Assembly: GCA_032622095.1 (NCBI GenBank)
Contig: CP136062.1
Location: 40,734,918-40,798,917, forward strand
DNA length: 64,000 bases
From: Siphonodentalium dalli
Taxonomy: Eukaryota > Mollusca > Scaphopoda > Gadilida > Siphonodentaliidae
Direction of reading: 5' to 3'
Shown: in pieces, positions 1 to 11,575 of the stretch
How the letters are laid out: each line of letters starts with the position of its first letter
How positions within the stretch are numbered: position 1 is the first letter of the stretch
Program-made: the position numbers and the translations under genes
The notes under the pieces: generated by a model
What the model was told of the DNA's origin: nothing
What the model saw: only the letters and a program-made list of their open reading frames with translations
The model's database searches: none

Positions 1-410
1 CCGGTTAACATTTTCTAAAATGACGCTGTTGGTGGGAGGGGAAATTTAAAACATATGGTGAAATAGTTTTGTCGCTGATTTCCACCAAACGAATACATAA
101 TCACCTTCGCAATATGGCGTTGTTCGAGTCAGCGTTGCATCAACAATTGATTTAATAAACCAAATTCCACCAAATTCATACACGTTTTTCTCCAATGATA
201 TACCATGAATTAAATCACATTTGGTGTCGTTTGCGTCACGGATGGCGAGCGGATATGCACTATCATTGATAAGATTGCTATTCGCCGATATCCACATATA
301 AGTTATATACAGTCACCAGGCCATCTCCATATCATTTTAAGTAGTTGGGCGTTCACATTTCACAATCCCGACATTATGGTGACCCACATAAGTCACTTGA
401 ACAATTATAT
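1..410 (-). repeat. Dispersed repeat family Z, two-unit copy
   Basis: Read on the minus strand, this stretch begins with a leader (about 410 to 346) of the form AGTGACTT..GGTCACCA..TTGTGA..GAACGCC. It continues into units containing GTATxxxTTTGGTGGAAATC, AGCGAC and ACGCAAACGACACCAAATGTG. The same leader followed by many such units occurs at 56248-57900, and the leader alone occurs at 36172-36215. The 83-codon frame at 46-297 lies wholly inside the repeat and its homologue at 56286-56543 is similarly open, so I do not treat it as a gene. The family's identity is unknown. Confidence 0.7.
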
Positions 411-1054
411 CTTCTTAACAGTCATATTTATATGGGAATGGCAATTAAGACATTCACACAATGAGCTAGCAAAAAGAGATAACTAGAAGAAGAATTAAAC
501 GTATATTTATCATTCTATTGAAGAGATACATATATTCGTGCAAACTGAGAGACCTCGAACCGTCAGAGGATTGCATATATATAATACAAAAAATTTAGTC
601 TGTTCCATTCAATACAGTTTCCACAAAAAGTTACAATTTGTCAAGAGATATGGAAGGCCTGTTCAAAAATAGTGGTCACAGTGTGCAGTCAAATATAGTT
701 TCTTCTGATATACAAGAAAATGCAGTTAGTAGCACAAGACTTTTCAGGATCCTACCAATTCTGACATCTGACAAGGGTTTTAGAACAGACTCATCGACTG
801 ACATAAACAATTTAAAATCTCGCTCTGTGCCTGGCACATGTAGCTGATATATGTGCGCAGCAACATTTCGTTTAAACTAAGAATATTTAGCCAATATATA
901 GCACCACGAACAGAGGAGCACCTGGAAATTTCTTTGAAACATCTGTATCTTCATGGAGATATGATAGCCATGTGTCCTCGATATCTTAGTCCAACCCACT
1001 ATATTGATTGATACATCTCAATATGTAAAACCCAATTATCATCTTTTATCGAAC
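411..1054. other. Unassigned AT-rich stretch
   Basis: No repeat from elsewhere in the window, no TIR pair and no convincing coding region were recognised. A 69-codon frame at 638-847 has no family features that I know. Confidence 0.5.
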
Positions 1055-1343
1055 TAATGTGTTTATGATGTTCATGTATCATATTATAACGTCTAATGTA
1101 TACGCAGTTGTATATAAATAAATACTTCATTATTGGTGGAACGGATTAATCGCGATAAACAGAATGACAATTGACAAGGTGAGCCACTACTTATATGCCA
1201 TGACTGTAATAATCATGTTTTGTGATGCTATTTGAATATACAATTTATGAGAAAACGTATTACACTTTAAGCAAGAGCATTCTCTATTCCCAACAAATAT
1301 CCACAGCATACATTAACCTGGGCAACGCCGGGTAACCCTGCTA
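1055..1343 (-). repeat. Dispersed repeat family AA, minus copy
   Basis: On the minus strand this copy starts CTAGCAGGGTTACCCGGCGT and runs for about 290 bp. It includes GGGAATAGAGAATGCTCTTG and a segment near GCGATTAATCCGTTCCACCA. The plus-strand copy at 50279-50570 keeps the same order of blocks (CTAGCAGGGTTACCTGGCGC at its start). The opening also resembles that of family Z2/Z3 (CTAGCAGGTGACCCGACTTC), which suggests related non-autonomous elements. Superfamily is not known. Confidence 0.75.
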
Positions 1344-1918
1344 GTAACTTATATACACACACGATTTTTAAAAGAACAAAAAAAAGGAACAAAGAAAAAC
1401 AAACAACAAGTTTGTAGGGAGGGGTCCCATATTCATTGTGTACATATTGTATATAATATATTGTATATGTGTTATGCATGTTACACATTAATTTGTGTCT
1501 TTGCAATAAAGCATTCACTTTGTCATTTATCCGAAATAGCTCGACATCGCATTGCGGCTAATTGCGGGTTAATGAACTATGCGCCTTACCGGTCGATTCA
1601 CCGGGGACCAACATAATAATTATTATGATCTGGTCACCAGGGGCCAACATTCGAGGTACCACATATGATATAATTTGAGATATAAAGTACCAAAGCGAAA
1701 GGTTAGAATCATGATACCGAAAGTACCAGACTGAACAGATGAACGATTGCATTCACAATCAACCACGCTGTGTGATCATAGAAACAGTCTAGCAAACTGA
1801 TGATATATCACCGAGAGGGACGGGAGATAACTCGGAGTCAAAGGTTAGCGCCTTTGAGATATTGTTGATGTTATTAAGTAGATAAGAATCTATGAGTGTT
1901 GGAGATGCCAATGCACTC
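1344..1918. other. Unassigned stretch
   Basis: Contains a short imperfect hairpin around 1602-1640 (ACCAACATAATAATTATTAT...). There is no coding region or TIR element that I can support. The phrase GTGTTGGAGATGCCAATG at about 1898 recurs near 2527. Confidence 0.4.
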
Positions 1919-2170
1919 TAAACAAGAAAACCATAGTCAGAAATGGTAACTCGCTCAAGATCATATATTATATACCCATGATTGTAATTATAAAATCTTT
2001 TTCTTTTCTGTTATTTGTAATTGGCATAGCTTATCACAAACCAAAATTCAACATTATTTACATAATGTAAACGTCAATAAACGAAATTGAAATTCTCAAC
2101 TACACCTTTTACCGGGCTCGGCCTCGGGGTCGCACTACAACTTTTAATGTGTCTCAATAATTAACAATGT
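1919..2170 (+). repeat. Dispersed repeat family BB, partial copy 1
   Basis: Begins AACAAGAAAACCATAGTCAG, then AAATGGTAAC, and later has a block TACACCTTTTACCGGGCTCG..GGGGTCGCACTACAACTTT. The same blocks in the same order occur at 4862-5300, and the first block again at 9570-9665. The spacing differs by indels, as expected for an old dispersed repeat. Confidence 0.7.
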
Positions 2171-3701
2171 ATAGAATAGAACCCCCATGCGCTATGGCAG
2201 CGCCCAGGCGAAACAAGAATTTGTACATTAATATGCACGCGGCGCGCGTAATAAAATTGAGTTAATTATATATAGTCGATATTTATTTAGTTATCGGTTG
2301 TTAATGAATTTAGTTAATTTCCCACCGTAGACCCGTGAACGAGTATATGTTTTTATTGGGTTACCATTTCCATCACGGTCTTTTAACTAAATATTTTAGT
2401 AACGAAATATTTAGACCAATATAATGGCTTCTCTCTGAACCACGTGGTAGTTTTCAACCAATGAGATTGGTGTGTCTCTCCTTGCCGCTGATCATGAATA
2501 ATGGCGGTAAGTGGATAATAATTTACGGGTGTTGGAGATGCCAATGGAACGTATCAACCATGCTATATCATAAAATAAGGTCAAATGTGCTTTAAGGAAT
2601 ATAAAATTGCACAAGATGTATGAATATTTTGCGGTTTTGGTTTCTTAGTTAATTCTGTTTCAAATAAGATGAATATCAGCGTTTTGTTGAAGCTGGTGTT
2701 ACCATAATTCACAATCGAAACGGGTCGATGGACCACGATTCTAGAACGGGTGATGAAGAATACGCAGATTTGTCTTCGTTGGTGAATTTACAATACCTTA
2801 CCGAAATAAAGTGAGGTTTTCGAAGAACTGGAAAAATATACCTATGGAATGTTGTAGATTGGCATCTAAGGTTTAAGAGGTACCAAAAGTTTTTAGTGAA
2901 AATATATTTTTTGTAGGAATACAGTTGAGTTCAAAATGGGTGGCAACGATTTCTTGTTTCATTCCTTCCGTGACCTATGGTCCCGGGTGGTGGTTCTGCC
3001 AATAAAAGAGGGGTTTTGACCAAATTCCAAGCTCCTGTGGATGGACACACGCATTGTAATGGTCTGGAGCTGGTCTGGGTGTTTAATTTTGTGGATTAGC
3101 AAGACATGTGAGCATAAGCTGTTATTTTGATAGTGCCGACATTGCGCCCTCTATAGCCCAATTGGGTACTCGGGGTGAAGTCCTATCAAAATAATTATCA
3201 CTGTCGTAAGCATGCATACATACAATGGTGCGAAGAAAAGCATATTATTGTATCCAACAATAAAGATACATTGCAACTAAAGCTGACCTGGTTGGACCTA
3301 CACATGTAGACGAAACAATACAGGAACAATACATGCCGGGTTACCTAAATTAGGCATCTTGTCTCCAGGTCGAGCTAGCTCCGCCAGGCTCTAGCTACTA
3401 CATGTACCGGAACGCGGTTTAAACCCGGATTGATGTCACGATATCTCACGCTGTTGCCAACATAAACCACCGACCATGTATGTTAGATCGCAGACGTGCA
3501 CATGATGATACATGGATGCGATAACTTTCCCTCGCCAGGAACAAAAACCCAGTGATTGGCGTTCAAACTTAACTGAATTTAAACCAACCAGCGTCGCCAT
3601 TACTGGATGTTCCTGAATGATTATCCGCGGTGCACCGATCCGACTGAGTCGCCGGTCTCAGATCCGTGTAACGACTATATAAGTGCACGCACGTATCAGA
3701 C
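2171..3701. other. Unassigned stretch with a short inverted repeat
   Basis: No gene or repeat copy was recognised. A 12-bp inverted repeat (TTATTTTGATAG at 3122 and its complement ending at 3192) encloses about 46 bp that includes GCGCCCTCTA. The stretch 3290-3450 is less AT-rich than its surroundings but has no long frame. Confidence 0.4.
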
Positions 3702-3926
3702 ATGTCTGTCATTGCAGAATGAGGTCCACAGAGGGTGAATTTAGGGATGCTACCCCGCATAGCGGGCTAGCATCACCAAATTCACACTCTGGGAACCTCA
3801 TTCTGCTTACACCTCAGCAGAATGAGGTTCACAGAGGGTGAATTTGGTGACTCTAGCCCGCTATATATGCGGAGTAGCATCACTAAATTCACCCTCTGGG
3901 GACCTCATTTTGCAAATGACACACAT
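3702..3926. mobile_element. Double-hairpin foldback element (family FB), copy 1
   Basis: Two hairpins lie side by side. Each arm carries CAGAATGAGGTCCACAGAGG, then GTGAATTT, and the two hairpins are joined by a short linker CTTACACCTCAG. The outer ends are GTCTGTCATT and its near complement. The second copy at 26089-26324 has the same four-arm architecture and the same linker. There is no coding capacity. The target duplication is unclear here because the ends have diverged. Confidence 0.85.
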
Positions 3927-4075
3927 ATTCCTTCAGTTGTTTTGTTTAAACTTATTACTAAACTTTTAATGATTACCAAATAATGTATATGTTTCTCAGT
4001 ATGAATTGGAAAAGATGAGTGGTCATAACATGATTTGACAGTAAACATGATGCTTATCGTGACCATAAGCCATAC

Positions 4076-4340
4076 CATACACATATAATCATATTGAATG
4101 CTAACTCTAGTGCACTGATATCAGTAGAATCGATGTATATGAATGTGTGTATATCAATCAAATAGTTAGAGTTACATGCGTCATTAATTATAATGACCCA
4201 CCCCTACACATATAACATATTAAATGATAAATCTAGTTTACTGATATCAAATAAATGTACAACATTCGATGCCCATGAATGTGTATATTTGAATCAAATA
4301 ATTAAAGTTATATGTATACTTAATTATAACGACCCCACCC
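4076..4340 (+). repeat. Tandem duplication of about 130 bp
   Basis: Two diverged direct units are visible, each starting ACACATATAA. Each contains CTGATATCA, ATGAATGTGT and ATCAAAT, and each ends AATTATAA(C/T)GACC..CCACCCCT. The first unit is about 4076-4205 and the second about 4206-4340. Confidence 0.75.
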
Positions 4341-4709
4341 CTCTTCAAAGTAAGTTTTAGCAGGTTACAGTACTGTTGTCCAGGTTGTGTAACTTAGGTC
4401 AATGCATAATATGACCAGAATCTGCTAGTTAATTATATACATTTTTGAACTTTTGCAAATATCTCAATGTTTTTGAAAAAGAGGAGTGATTTTGGAACCT
4501 TCTAAGAATATTATTGTTTCCAAATTGGTACCAAGGCTGCTGGATTGGTATCAATGATGCTTTAGAAGTGTTGAGAATGATCTGGCAATTAGCATGTTTG
4601 TTCTCCCGGAAACCAGCCATGAATACGAGTGCCAATGTTGCCATGTGTTTAAATTATGTTGTCCACGCAGACCGTGACAGACGCAGAAGTTTGTCGATTG
4701 AATGCCGGT
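4341..4709. other. Unassigned stretch
   Basis: Open frames exist on both strands around 4429-4714 (66-71 codons), but they oppose each other and neither shows a known motif. I do not call a gene. Confidence 0.4.
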
Positions 4710-5550
4710 GCTAAATTAATAAAATTGAATGGATGCCAACAATCACGCGTTAAGGCACGCGAATATCAGCGGTCAATCAACTCAATCTGAGAAACAGAAA
4801 AATCGAGCTCCACCATCGCTGCGTGTTTCGCATGTCTTTATATGTTCACAGCGCATTCAAGTTACAAGAAAACCATAGAAAAAAAAACAGAAATGGTAAC
4901 GCCACCAAGATCATATTATTAGCCATAAATATAAATTATAATATAAAATATATTGGTTACATTAATGCACCGCCTCAGAATTCCGTTAAAACAACTAATC
5001 CTTCAAATTATTACAAAAAACTACGGCTTATTACTGCAGGTTTCTCATTCACCACACCAGAAAGCTTCTAAATGCGGATCAAAAATCGGAGCCCGAAATA
5101 TGTTGTCCTGCGAGATATCCCATCGCTATAGCTCAATTTGACACGGCCAGATTAGCCTTTCCACAATATCCTAAAACAATAAAGCTTCTCAAATCATCGG
5201 CATAGTCAATAGAACTTTCACGAACTTGGACATTCCAACTACAGCTTTTACCGGACTCGGGGTCGCAGTACAACTTTAACGCGTCCCAAAATAACCGCAT
5301 TCGGTGTAGCACTACATCTAGCGACCCAATCTATTTATAAAACCTACATCGGTACATCGGCCCACGTCTTTCTAATAGTTGGCCAACAGTATACACCGGT
5401 GGCGTTAATTACGAAATTCAGTCTAACGCATGGTCACGTTCCATACACAAAGTCACCACAAGAATTGACGGCGATTTGAACCCCATTACCACCAAGACAG
5501 CAACATACTAGTAAGCACCAAGTACATTCTTTAAACTGATGCGAACGATG
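4710..5550 (+). repeat. Dispersed repeat family BB, longest copy
   Basis: The block at 4712-4862 (CTAAATTAATAA..GGATGCCAAC..CGCGAATATCAGCGGTCA) matches 6129-6282. The block at 4862-5300 matches 1919-2170. The block at about 5400-5540 (CCCATTACCACCAAGACAGC) matches 6290-6430. The copy therefore links fragments seen separately elsewhere, which shows they are one family of at least 0.8 kb. No coding frame is conserved between copies. Confidence 0.75.
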
Positions 5551-5566
5551 ACGAAGTGGGGTCTAA

Positions 5567-5858
5567 TATATATTCCCCTTCCATTGAAAAATTAGACTTT
5601 GCAGTACAGTCCAGATGAAACTTAAGCACATACGACACCAAGAAAATACGTCGGCACCTCAACAAAAACAACATATTCACAGTTTATTACACCGGATAAA
5701 TTTATAATACAATGTCTTAGAGCTTCCTATTTCAAATGGTATCTAATATGGCATATATTTTATATAATGTGTTCTGGGGGTTCATGGTATCTAATATGGC
5801 ATATATTTTATATAATGTGTTCTGGGGGTTCGAAAATTAAGTGGGCCTCTAAACTCTA
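5567..5858 (-). mobile_element. Family K inverted-repeat element, end fragment with internal 48-bp duplication
   Basis: On the minus strand it begins with the family K terminus AGGCCCACTTAATTTTCGAA and continues through CCCCAGAACACATT and GGAAGCTC into the region homologous to 8081-8340. A 48-bp block starting ATGGTATCTAATATGGCATA is repeated in tandem (5736-5783 and 5784-5831). Only this end of the element is present. Confidence 0.8.
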
Positions 5859-6128
5859 ATGAATCGTAATAAAGCCATTTTTTTCTCGAGAAACACAAAG
5901 TGCATCAGATGAAAAATAATTAAAGTTAATTGATGTTCAATATCTTAGAAATGTTCCTTCAGATATTTTAAAATTGGTGAGGACAATCTCACTATTGTTA
6001 TAATGTGGATGACACTTTTGCACTCCTGGAATTTATAGAATGCCATTGACCACATACACGTATGCCAACATAGGACATGCAGTGATGTGTGAAAATAACA
6101 CAGTGTAGAACCTTACTGATTGCAAGTT
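5859..6128. other. Unassigned stretch
   Basis: AT-rich sequence with no recognised repeat or coding region. Confidence 0.4.
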
Positions 6129-6430
6129 GGTTCTAAATTAATAATGAAGAAAGGATGCCAACTACCTCGCGTTTAGCACGCGAATGCCAGCGGTCAGTCA
6201 ACTCAATATGAGCAACAGAAAAATCGCGTTCCACAATTTGCTGTGTGTTTCGCCTGTCTGTATATTTAACAGCTCATTCAAGTTTATTAGGGATTTCACG
6301 TCACCCGACCGCATGATCACGTTTCTTCCACCACGCGATCACGAAATTTGACGGAGTTCTGACCTCCCATTACCACCAAGACAGCAACACATTGGTAAAC
6401 ACCAATAAAGATTCTGTCAACTAGTGTGAG
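6129..6430 (+). repeat. Dispersed repeat family BB, deleted copy
   Basis: Contains the first and last blocks of the 4710-5550 copy joined directly, without the central 0.5 kb. Shared landmarks are GCACGCGAATGCCAGCGGTC and CCCATTACCACCAAGACAGC. Confidence 0.75.
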
Positions 6431-7300
6431 CGGTAGGCTATCGATCGGCGGAAACTCATTTCGGCTGATATTTAAAGGTGTTCCCCCACGGAGACTCCTC
6501 ATTCGCGCCAAGCCACTCTCCAGTCGTCTGCCCAGATTATTTGGTCGTCTGCTTTTCAGCGCAGACTTAATGACGGCATCCGGACATTAGCAGCTTTGGT
6601 GCGTTTGTGTGAGGTCCGATAGATCTATCTCGACGACCTGATTCTGTTCCTATGGGGAATATTAAACGGACGGTCCATTGCAGTAAGTAACCAATTATGG
6701 CACATCTCGAACGACTGTTGTCAGCGTCGATTAAAGATGTTATATCTTATTTGACACAATTCAACTATTATTATGTAGATGTATAGTTTCTGTGCCAGAT
6801 AATATAAGATGAAACATATGAGTCCATTCGTGGGAGGTGTTGATTGGTAGAATTTATTTTACCAAGTTTTCTATTTGATTTTAATCGTCCTAGATCACCT
6901 ATTTAAAAAGTATTTATTCTTTCGTTGCACAATAGAGGTATATATAACCTTTCTATATGCATGTAATATATATCAATTGGGAGTATTTCCCTCTGAAAAT
7001 GTTTGTTGCGACTATATATAAATGTAGAGTTTACGGTATATCCGCTATATATGAACTTTGAACTGTGTACAGTGAATTTGCTACGGTGTTGGTTGGTTGT
7101 GCTGATTAAGCTATTATGTTGTTAGGGCACAATGATGCTATTAAGAACATGTTGAAAAAGCTGATGTTGACATTTTCGCGGTCTTTTGATAACCCGAGCG
7201 ATTTAAGAAAGTGCTATGCAGTGTCTGTAAACGTTCGTGAACACATGTTTTAATCCTTTCATGGCGGGATCTACTGTCCACAAGACCATGTGCAAGTGCA
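6431..7300. other. Unassigned stretch
   Basis: No gene, TIR pair or repeat copy was recognised. The end near 7290 (TGCAAGTGCATTATCTTATA) resembles the decayed palindrome seen at 46485. Confidence 0.4.
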
Positions 7301-7898
7301 TTATCTTATATTTAGACTTACAAAGTCAAGGTAAATATTGTTAGGCCAAAATATTCTCATATATATGTGAGGCTCCCTATGGGCGACTCGCTAGTGTAAT
7401 AGAATGAATTGGCACAGGGTTTTCCAATTTCAGGCAGCTCCAGTGATGGAAGTTTAATCTATTCTAATCATGGATGCTATGATGTTTGCAAAACTTCAGA
7501 TATATCCATCTTTATTATGGCCGGGTTGAATAACATCCGAAGTGCCATTATTAAAATATTTTACAATATATATGTTTTTGAATATTTTATTCAGACGCTT
7601 ATCTTATATTTAGACTTACAAAGTCAAGGTAAATATTGTTAGGCCAAAATATTCTCATATATATGTGAGGCTCCCTATGGGCGACTCGCTAGTGTAATAG
7701 AATGAATTGGCACAGGGTTTTCCAATTTCAGGCAGCTCCAGTGATGGAAGTTTAATCTATTCTAATCATGGATGCTATGATGTTTGCAAAACTTCAGATA
7801 TATCCATCTTTATTATGGCCGGGTTGAATAACATCCGAAGTGCCATTATTAAAATATTTTACAATATATATGTTTTTGAATATTTTATTCAGACGCTT
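7301..7898 (+). repeat. Perfect-looking 298-bp tandem duplication
   Basis: Unit 1 is 7301-7598 and unit 2 is 7599-7898; reading them side by side I see no differences over the shared part. Each unit carries a decayed copy of the 69-bp palindrome (GTTAGGCCAAAATATTCTCA .. GGCACAGGG). The identical reading frames at 7409 and 7707 are a consequence of the duplication, not evidence for a gene. The duplication is either very recent or an assembly artefact. Confidence 0.9.
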
Positions 7899-8080
7899 TC
7901 CTCCAATTGAGCAGGACCGACCAGCATCATAGCAAATTAGCAACACCACTTAGTTATACAGGGGTGGTTCAGATGTTCGAAGACACAATTGATTTTACGG
8001 AACTGGTGGTTGGTCTATCTGGACAGAGTATACAATATGTGGAAACGTAATCTTCAACAGTTAAATTTCTTACCAACATT

Positions 8081-8895
8081 TAGAGGCCCACTTAATTTTC
8101 GAACCCCCAGATCACATTTTATAAAATATATGTCATAATATATATCATTTGAAAGAGGAAGCTCCAGAACATTGTATTTTCAACTTATTCGATGTAATTA
8201 ACTGTGAACATGTTGTTTTTGTTGAGTTACCGACGTCAGGTCTATGCTCAAGTTTCTGCACAAAGTATATTATTTTCAACGGAAGAAGAATAACTCTATA
8301 TATTTAGATATACAGTTATTCCCCTTCCATTGAAAATAAAACTATAGTTTGAATTTTGTTGCATTCTGGGAGCCATAACGGGGGAAATGATTTTAAGATT
8401 TCAACTATTTTCTATCACTCTATATGAACATCTTCTGAGACGCAGACGTTACACGTGGTGATGAATTATAGTATTTTATCACATAATTTGCCCATAAAAG
8501 CAGTTTCATGATTATCGATAAGAGACATGTTTAATATCAGCGCGTGCGATGACGTCACACCGTTCTTCAAATGACTTGCGATCGCTGCAGTTTATTATCG
8601 TTGTTTTAGATGGACATTTCGCATTGCTTCGCGTTTATTTGATTATGTGATAAAAAGTATCTCACACTCGTCCTATTTTATACGTAATTTATCAACCTCG
8701 TCCACTAAATTATATTTGAGCCTCGGTAAACCTCGGCTCATTTCGAATTTAGTGAACTCGGTTGATAAATTCCGTATAAAATAGAAACTCATGTGAGATC
8801 CTCTATTTAATCATATTTTATGGCATATATTGTTATTACAACCGTATATCAAGGCACTATAAAAAGTTATTTGGTGACTCGAAAATTAAAGTGAT
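8081..8895 (+). mobile_element. Family K inverted-repeat element, fullest copy, with nested insertion
   Basis: The left end is AGGCCCACTTAATTTTCGAA and the right end is GACTCGAAAATTAAAGTG, an imperfect terminal inverted repeat. Internally there is a small hairpin at 8269-8340 built on TATTTTCAACGGAAG and its complement. Homologous sequence occurs at 39861-41765, 10440-10553, 5567-5858, 62620-63076 and 63330-63386. Compared with 41650-41700, this copy has extra DNA at about 8476-8810, listed separately. It contains no transposase frame and its superfamily is undetermined. Confidence 0.8.
8474..8810. mobile_element. Nested insertion(s) inside family K: short TIR segment plus hairpin
   Basis: The family K phrase GAATTATAGTATTTTA..ATCATATTTTATGGC, continuous at 41650-41690, is interrupted here. 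The insert opens TTTATCACATAAT and has the complement ATTATGTGATAAA at 8644-8656. It is followed by an imperfect hairpin at 8659-8801, whose arms contain TATTTTATACG, AATTTATCAACC and CACTAAATT. Whether this is one or two insertions is not clear. Confidence 0.65.
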
Positions 8896-9569
8896 GTGAA
8901 ACACTCAGGTTGGTGATCGAATAGAAATGGAGAATATTCTTGCTAAAAGTAGTTTTTTTTAAGAATATTAATACAAAGTTGCAGTATACACACCGTCATT
9001 TTTATATATTAATTAAATGCAATAACTCTCGATGGCGAAATAATTTGCGTTTGTTTATCGCCGATTGTCGCGTCCCGAACCGAGATGTAAATATTTACAA
9101 TTAAACGTAGTTCAGGCGATGATATCTATGGAGTGGTGTGGTCGATTTCTTTGAGATTTTCGGTGATATTAGTAGAATGCTACACTCCCACAGATAGCGT
9201 ATACAAACTTATCTTTCTCGCACCGGAACAAGTACATAATATGCCTTTAAGTATATCTGGTAGAACTATAGTATAGTAGATTCGGGCGCGCTCGTTGGAT
9301 CAGATGGTAAGGTGCATAACCCAAAAGTCCAGTGATGAAGAAGCTGGTTATATTTCCAACATCGATGGATTTGTGATCCACGAGGGGTAACATACTTACC
9401 TGACTCGAATGCATCTAAATATCTATATATATGGGAGTTTATCGCCATTGACCGTTCTTTCATCCACCGTAACATGACAGCATCGTGATAAAGCCCACAT
9501 CTGCCACCCTACACGACCGGATAATACAATATATATTACACAGCTATTATGAAAATAACGGCGCAGTAT
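8896..9569. other. Unassigned stretch
   Basis: No repeat copy or coding region was recognised. Confidence 0.4.
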
Positions 9570-9665
9570 ACACTAACAAGAAAACCATAGTCAGAAATGG
9601 TAACGCCACCAAGATCGTATTATTAGCCATAAATATAAATAATAATACAATTATTCTATAAACTA
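9570..9665 (+). repeat. Dispersed repeat family BB, short fragment
   Basis: AACAAGAAAACCATAGTCAG is followed by AAATGGTAACGCCACCAAGA and TATTAGCCATAAATATAAA, closely matching 4862-4940. Confidence 0.75.
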
Positions 9666-9770
9666 GCTTTCAAATTTTATGCGGGAAATTTGCGTACTTC
9701 CATATTTCAAGTTTTCCCGTTTTTCGTGGCATACATTACTTTCATCAAACTGTCTTCTTTATTACACAAG

Positions 9771-10350
9771 CTGATAGGCCCGACTTCACCCGGGCTGTTT
9801 CCCATCTGCTTTCCGGTGAAAGGTGCGATTTGACCTTCAATTGACTATTTCGAAAGTCAAGGTCAGGTCAGGGTCATGATTTGTCCAGTCCAAAACACCC
9901 CCACCCGTAGAAAACTACCCATAGGTATCATATTTCGTCGAAATCCGTCCGTTTTACCCAACTTGAACTTTAATTAACAATTTTGAAGGTCAAGGTAAGG
10001 TCAGAGTCATGATTTGACCCGTCCAAAACACCCCCCCCCCCCCCGACAAAAGTACCCATAGGTATCAAATTTCGTCGAAATCTATCCGTTTTATCCGAGT
10101 TGACCTTTGATTGGCCATATTGAAGGTCAAGGTCAGGCCGAGGTCACGATTTGACCCGTTCAAAACTCTCCTCGGACCAAAGTATCCCTAGGTATAAAAT
10201 TTCGCCGAAATTTGTCCGTTTTACCCAAATTGACCTTGCATTGACAGTTTTAAAGGTCAAGGTCAGGTCGGGGTCACGATTTGACCCGTTCAAAACACTT
10301 CCCGGACACAAATACCCATAAGTATCAAATTACGTTGAAATCTATGGAAA
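9771..10350 (+). mobile_element. Retroposon-like repeat Z1 with four internal 132-bp units
   Basis: Starts near GCCCGACTTCACCCGGGC, matching the starts of the elements at 39903 and 40682. It contains four direct units of about 132 bp, each with GAAGGTCAAGGTCAGGTC, ATTTGACCCGTTCAAAACAC and ATTTCGTCGAAATC. The copies at 39.9 and 40.7 kb have only two such units. The characteristic tail AGAAGTCCCAAAATATATAT is missing here, so this copy is truncated. A C-tract lies at 10029-10043. No coding region is present. Confidence 0.75.
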
Positions 10351-10439
10351 GCCGAGGAGGACATGTTGGTTGCTTATTGCTAGATATACGACGCGGTATT
10401 TTGAAGGTGTTTCAAACTAGGAGATAGAAGTATTCTGCC

Positions 10440-10553
10440 TTTCAAATGGTGATGAATTATAGTAGTTTATTCAAATTTTATGGCATAAATTGTTATTAAA
10501 ACCGTATATACTATAAAAAATTAATGACTCGAAAATTAAGTGGGCCTTTAAAC
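10440..10553 (+). mobile_element. Family K, right-end fragment
   Basis: Contains GATGAATTATAGTAGTTTAT, TTTTATGGCATAAATTGTTA and the terminus GACTCGAAAATTAAGTGGGC, matching 41650-41765. Confidence 0.8.
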
Positions 10554-10787
10554 AAAGTCACAATTGCATTTAGGCTCATCTCATACTCGTCCATTCAGCG
10601 ATATTCTACTGCGCAGTTTGTTATAGCCTCCAGTATTTATTGAGCGTTATACCCCCAACTGTTATAATTCGCCTTTAGCAGGCGTACTCTTGCCTCAGAT
10701 TATTGAGATATTAGGTCACACATAATCACATTAAATCGCATCGTAACATAGCAATTGTGTGGGCTCCTTGGCGTGAATATGTAATGA
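10554..10787. other. Unassigned stretch
   Basis: Nothing recognised between the family K terminus and the duplicated segment that follows. Confidence 0.4.
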
Positions 10788-11575
10788 GAAATAAGGTCAT
10801 ACGTAATGACATTAAACTCAAGAAAACCCTCGAAAACAAAACAAAATCACATTTAATGTTTTACGTTATTTCCTTCATAAAAAGAATCTTCGTGATAATG
10901 AACCCTCTCGTTACTTTAGAATATAGAATTAACCTTAAAATAAAAAAAATCTTTGGAACACAGAACCTTCGGAATAACGAACCTTCGGATTGGTGAACCT
11001 TCGGAATAGCGAACATTCAGAGAAATTTCGGAATAGTGAACCTTCGGGATAGTGAACATTCGGAATAGAGACATGCCCCCCAATATTCATATTATATGCC
11101 CAGAGTTCAAAGGTATGGACCCATAAAATTCTAAACTTGGCCCTTAAAATATTGAACTCCAAATTGGAGCACACACAGAACACCACTTAAGTCAACTGAA
11201 CCTATGTCATGTCCCAATGCGGGAGGGTCCATATATACCACAACATTCATAGTATATGCCAAGAATTCAAAGGTATGGGCCCACGTAATGACATAAAATC
11301 TCAAGAAAACCAGCGAAAACAAAACAAAATCACATTTAATGTTCTAAGTTAAGTTATTTCCTCCTGTATCTGTATCGGTGTGCGCGCATGATCAGTTCGG
11401 ATGTGAGCGCACACTCCATATAAAGAATCTTTGTGAAAATGAACCCTCTCAAATTAGTCTCAATACTTTAAAATATAGAATTAACCTAAAAATAACAAAA
11501 ACCTTCGGAATAGAGAACCTTCGGAATAGCGGACGTTCGGGATAGCAAACCTTCATAATAGAAGCATGTCCCCAC
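10788..11575 (+). repeat. Diverged segmental duplication containing a 17-bp minisatellite
   Basis: Segment 10788-11075 and segment 11286-11560 share TAATGACATTAAACTCAAGA-type starts, AAAACAAAACAAAATCACAT, AATGAACCCTCTC and TATAGAATTAACC in order. Both end in a short-period repeat built on GAACCTTCGGAATAGCG (about seven units at 10965-11075, about four at 11500-11560). The spacer 11077-11285 itself contains two related blocks with ATATGCC..AATTCAAAGGTATGG. Frames on the minus strand here are produced by the repeat. Confidence 0.75.

Noticed and set aside
7409-7910. Two paralogous small genes with identical proteins
   Set aside because: The frames lie in a perfect tandem duplication of non-coding repeat DNA; identity follows from the duplication.
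10029-10043. C/G homopolymer tracts here and at 21147, 32013, 45550, 46051, 52210 and 59149 as functional sites
   Set aside because: Simple slippage tracts of 9-17 bp with no shared context.
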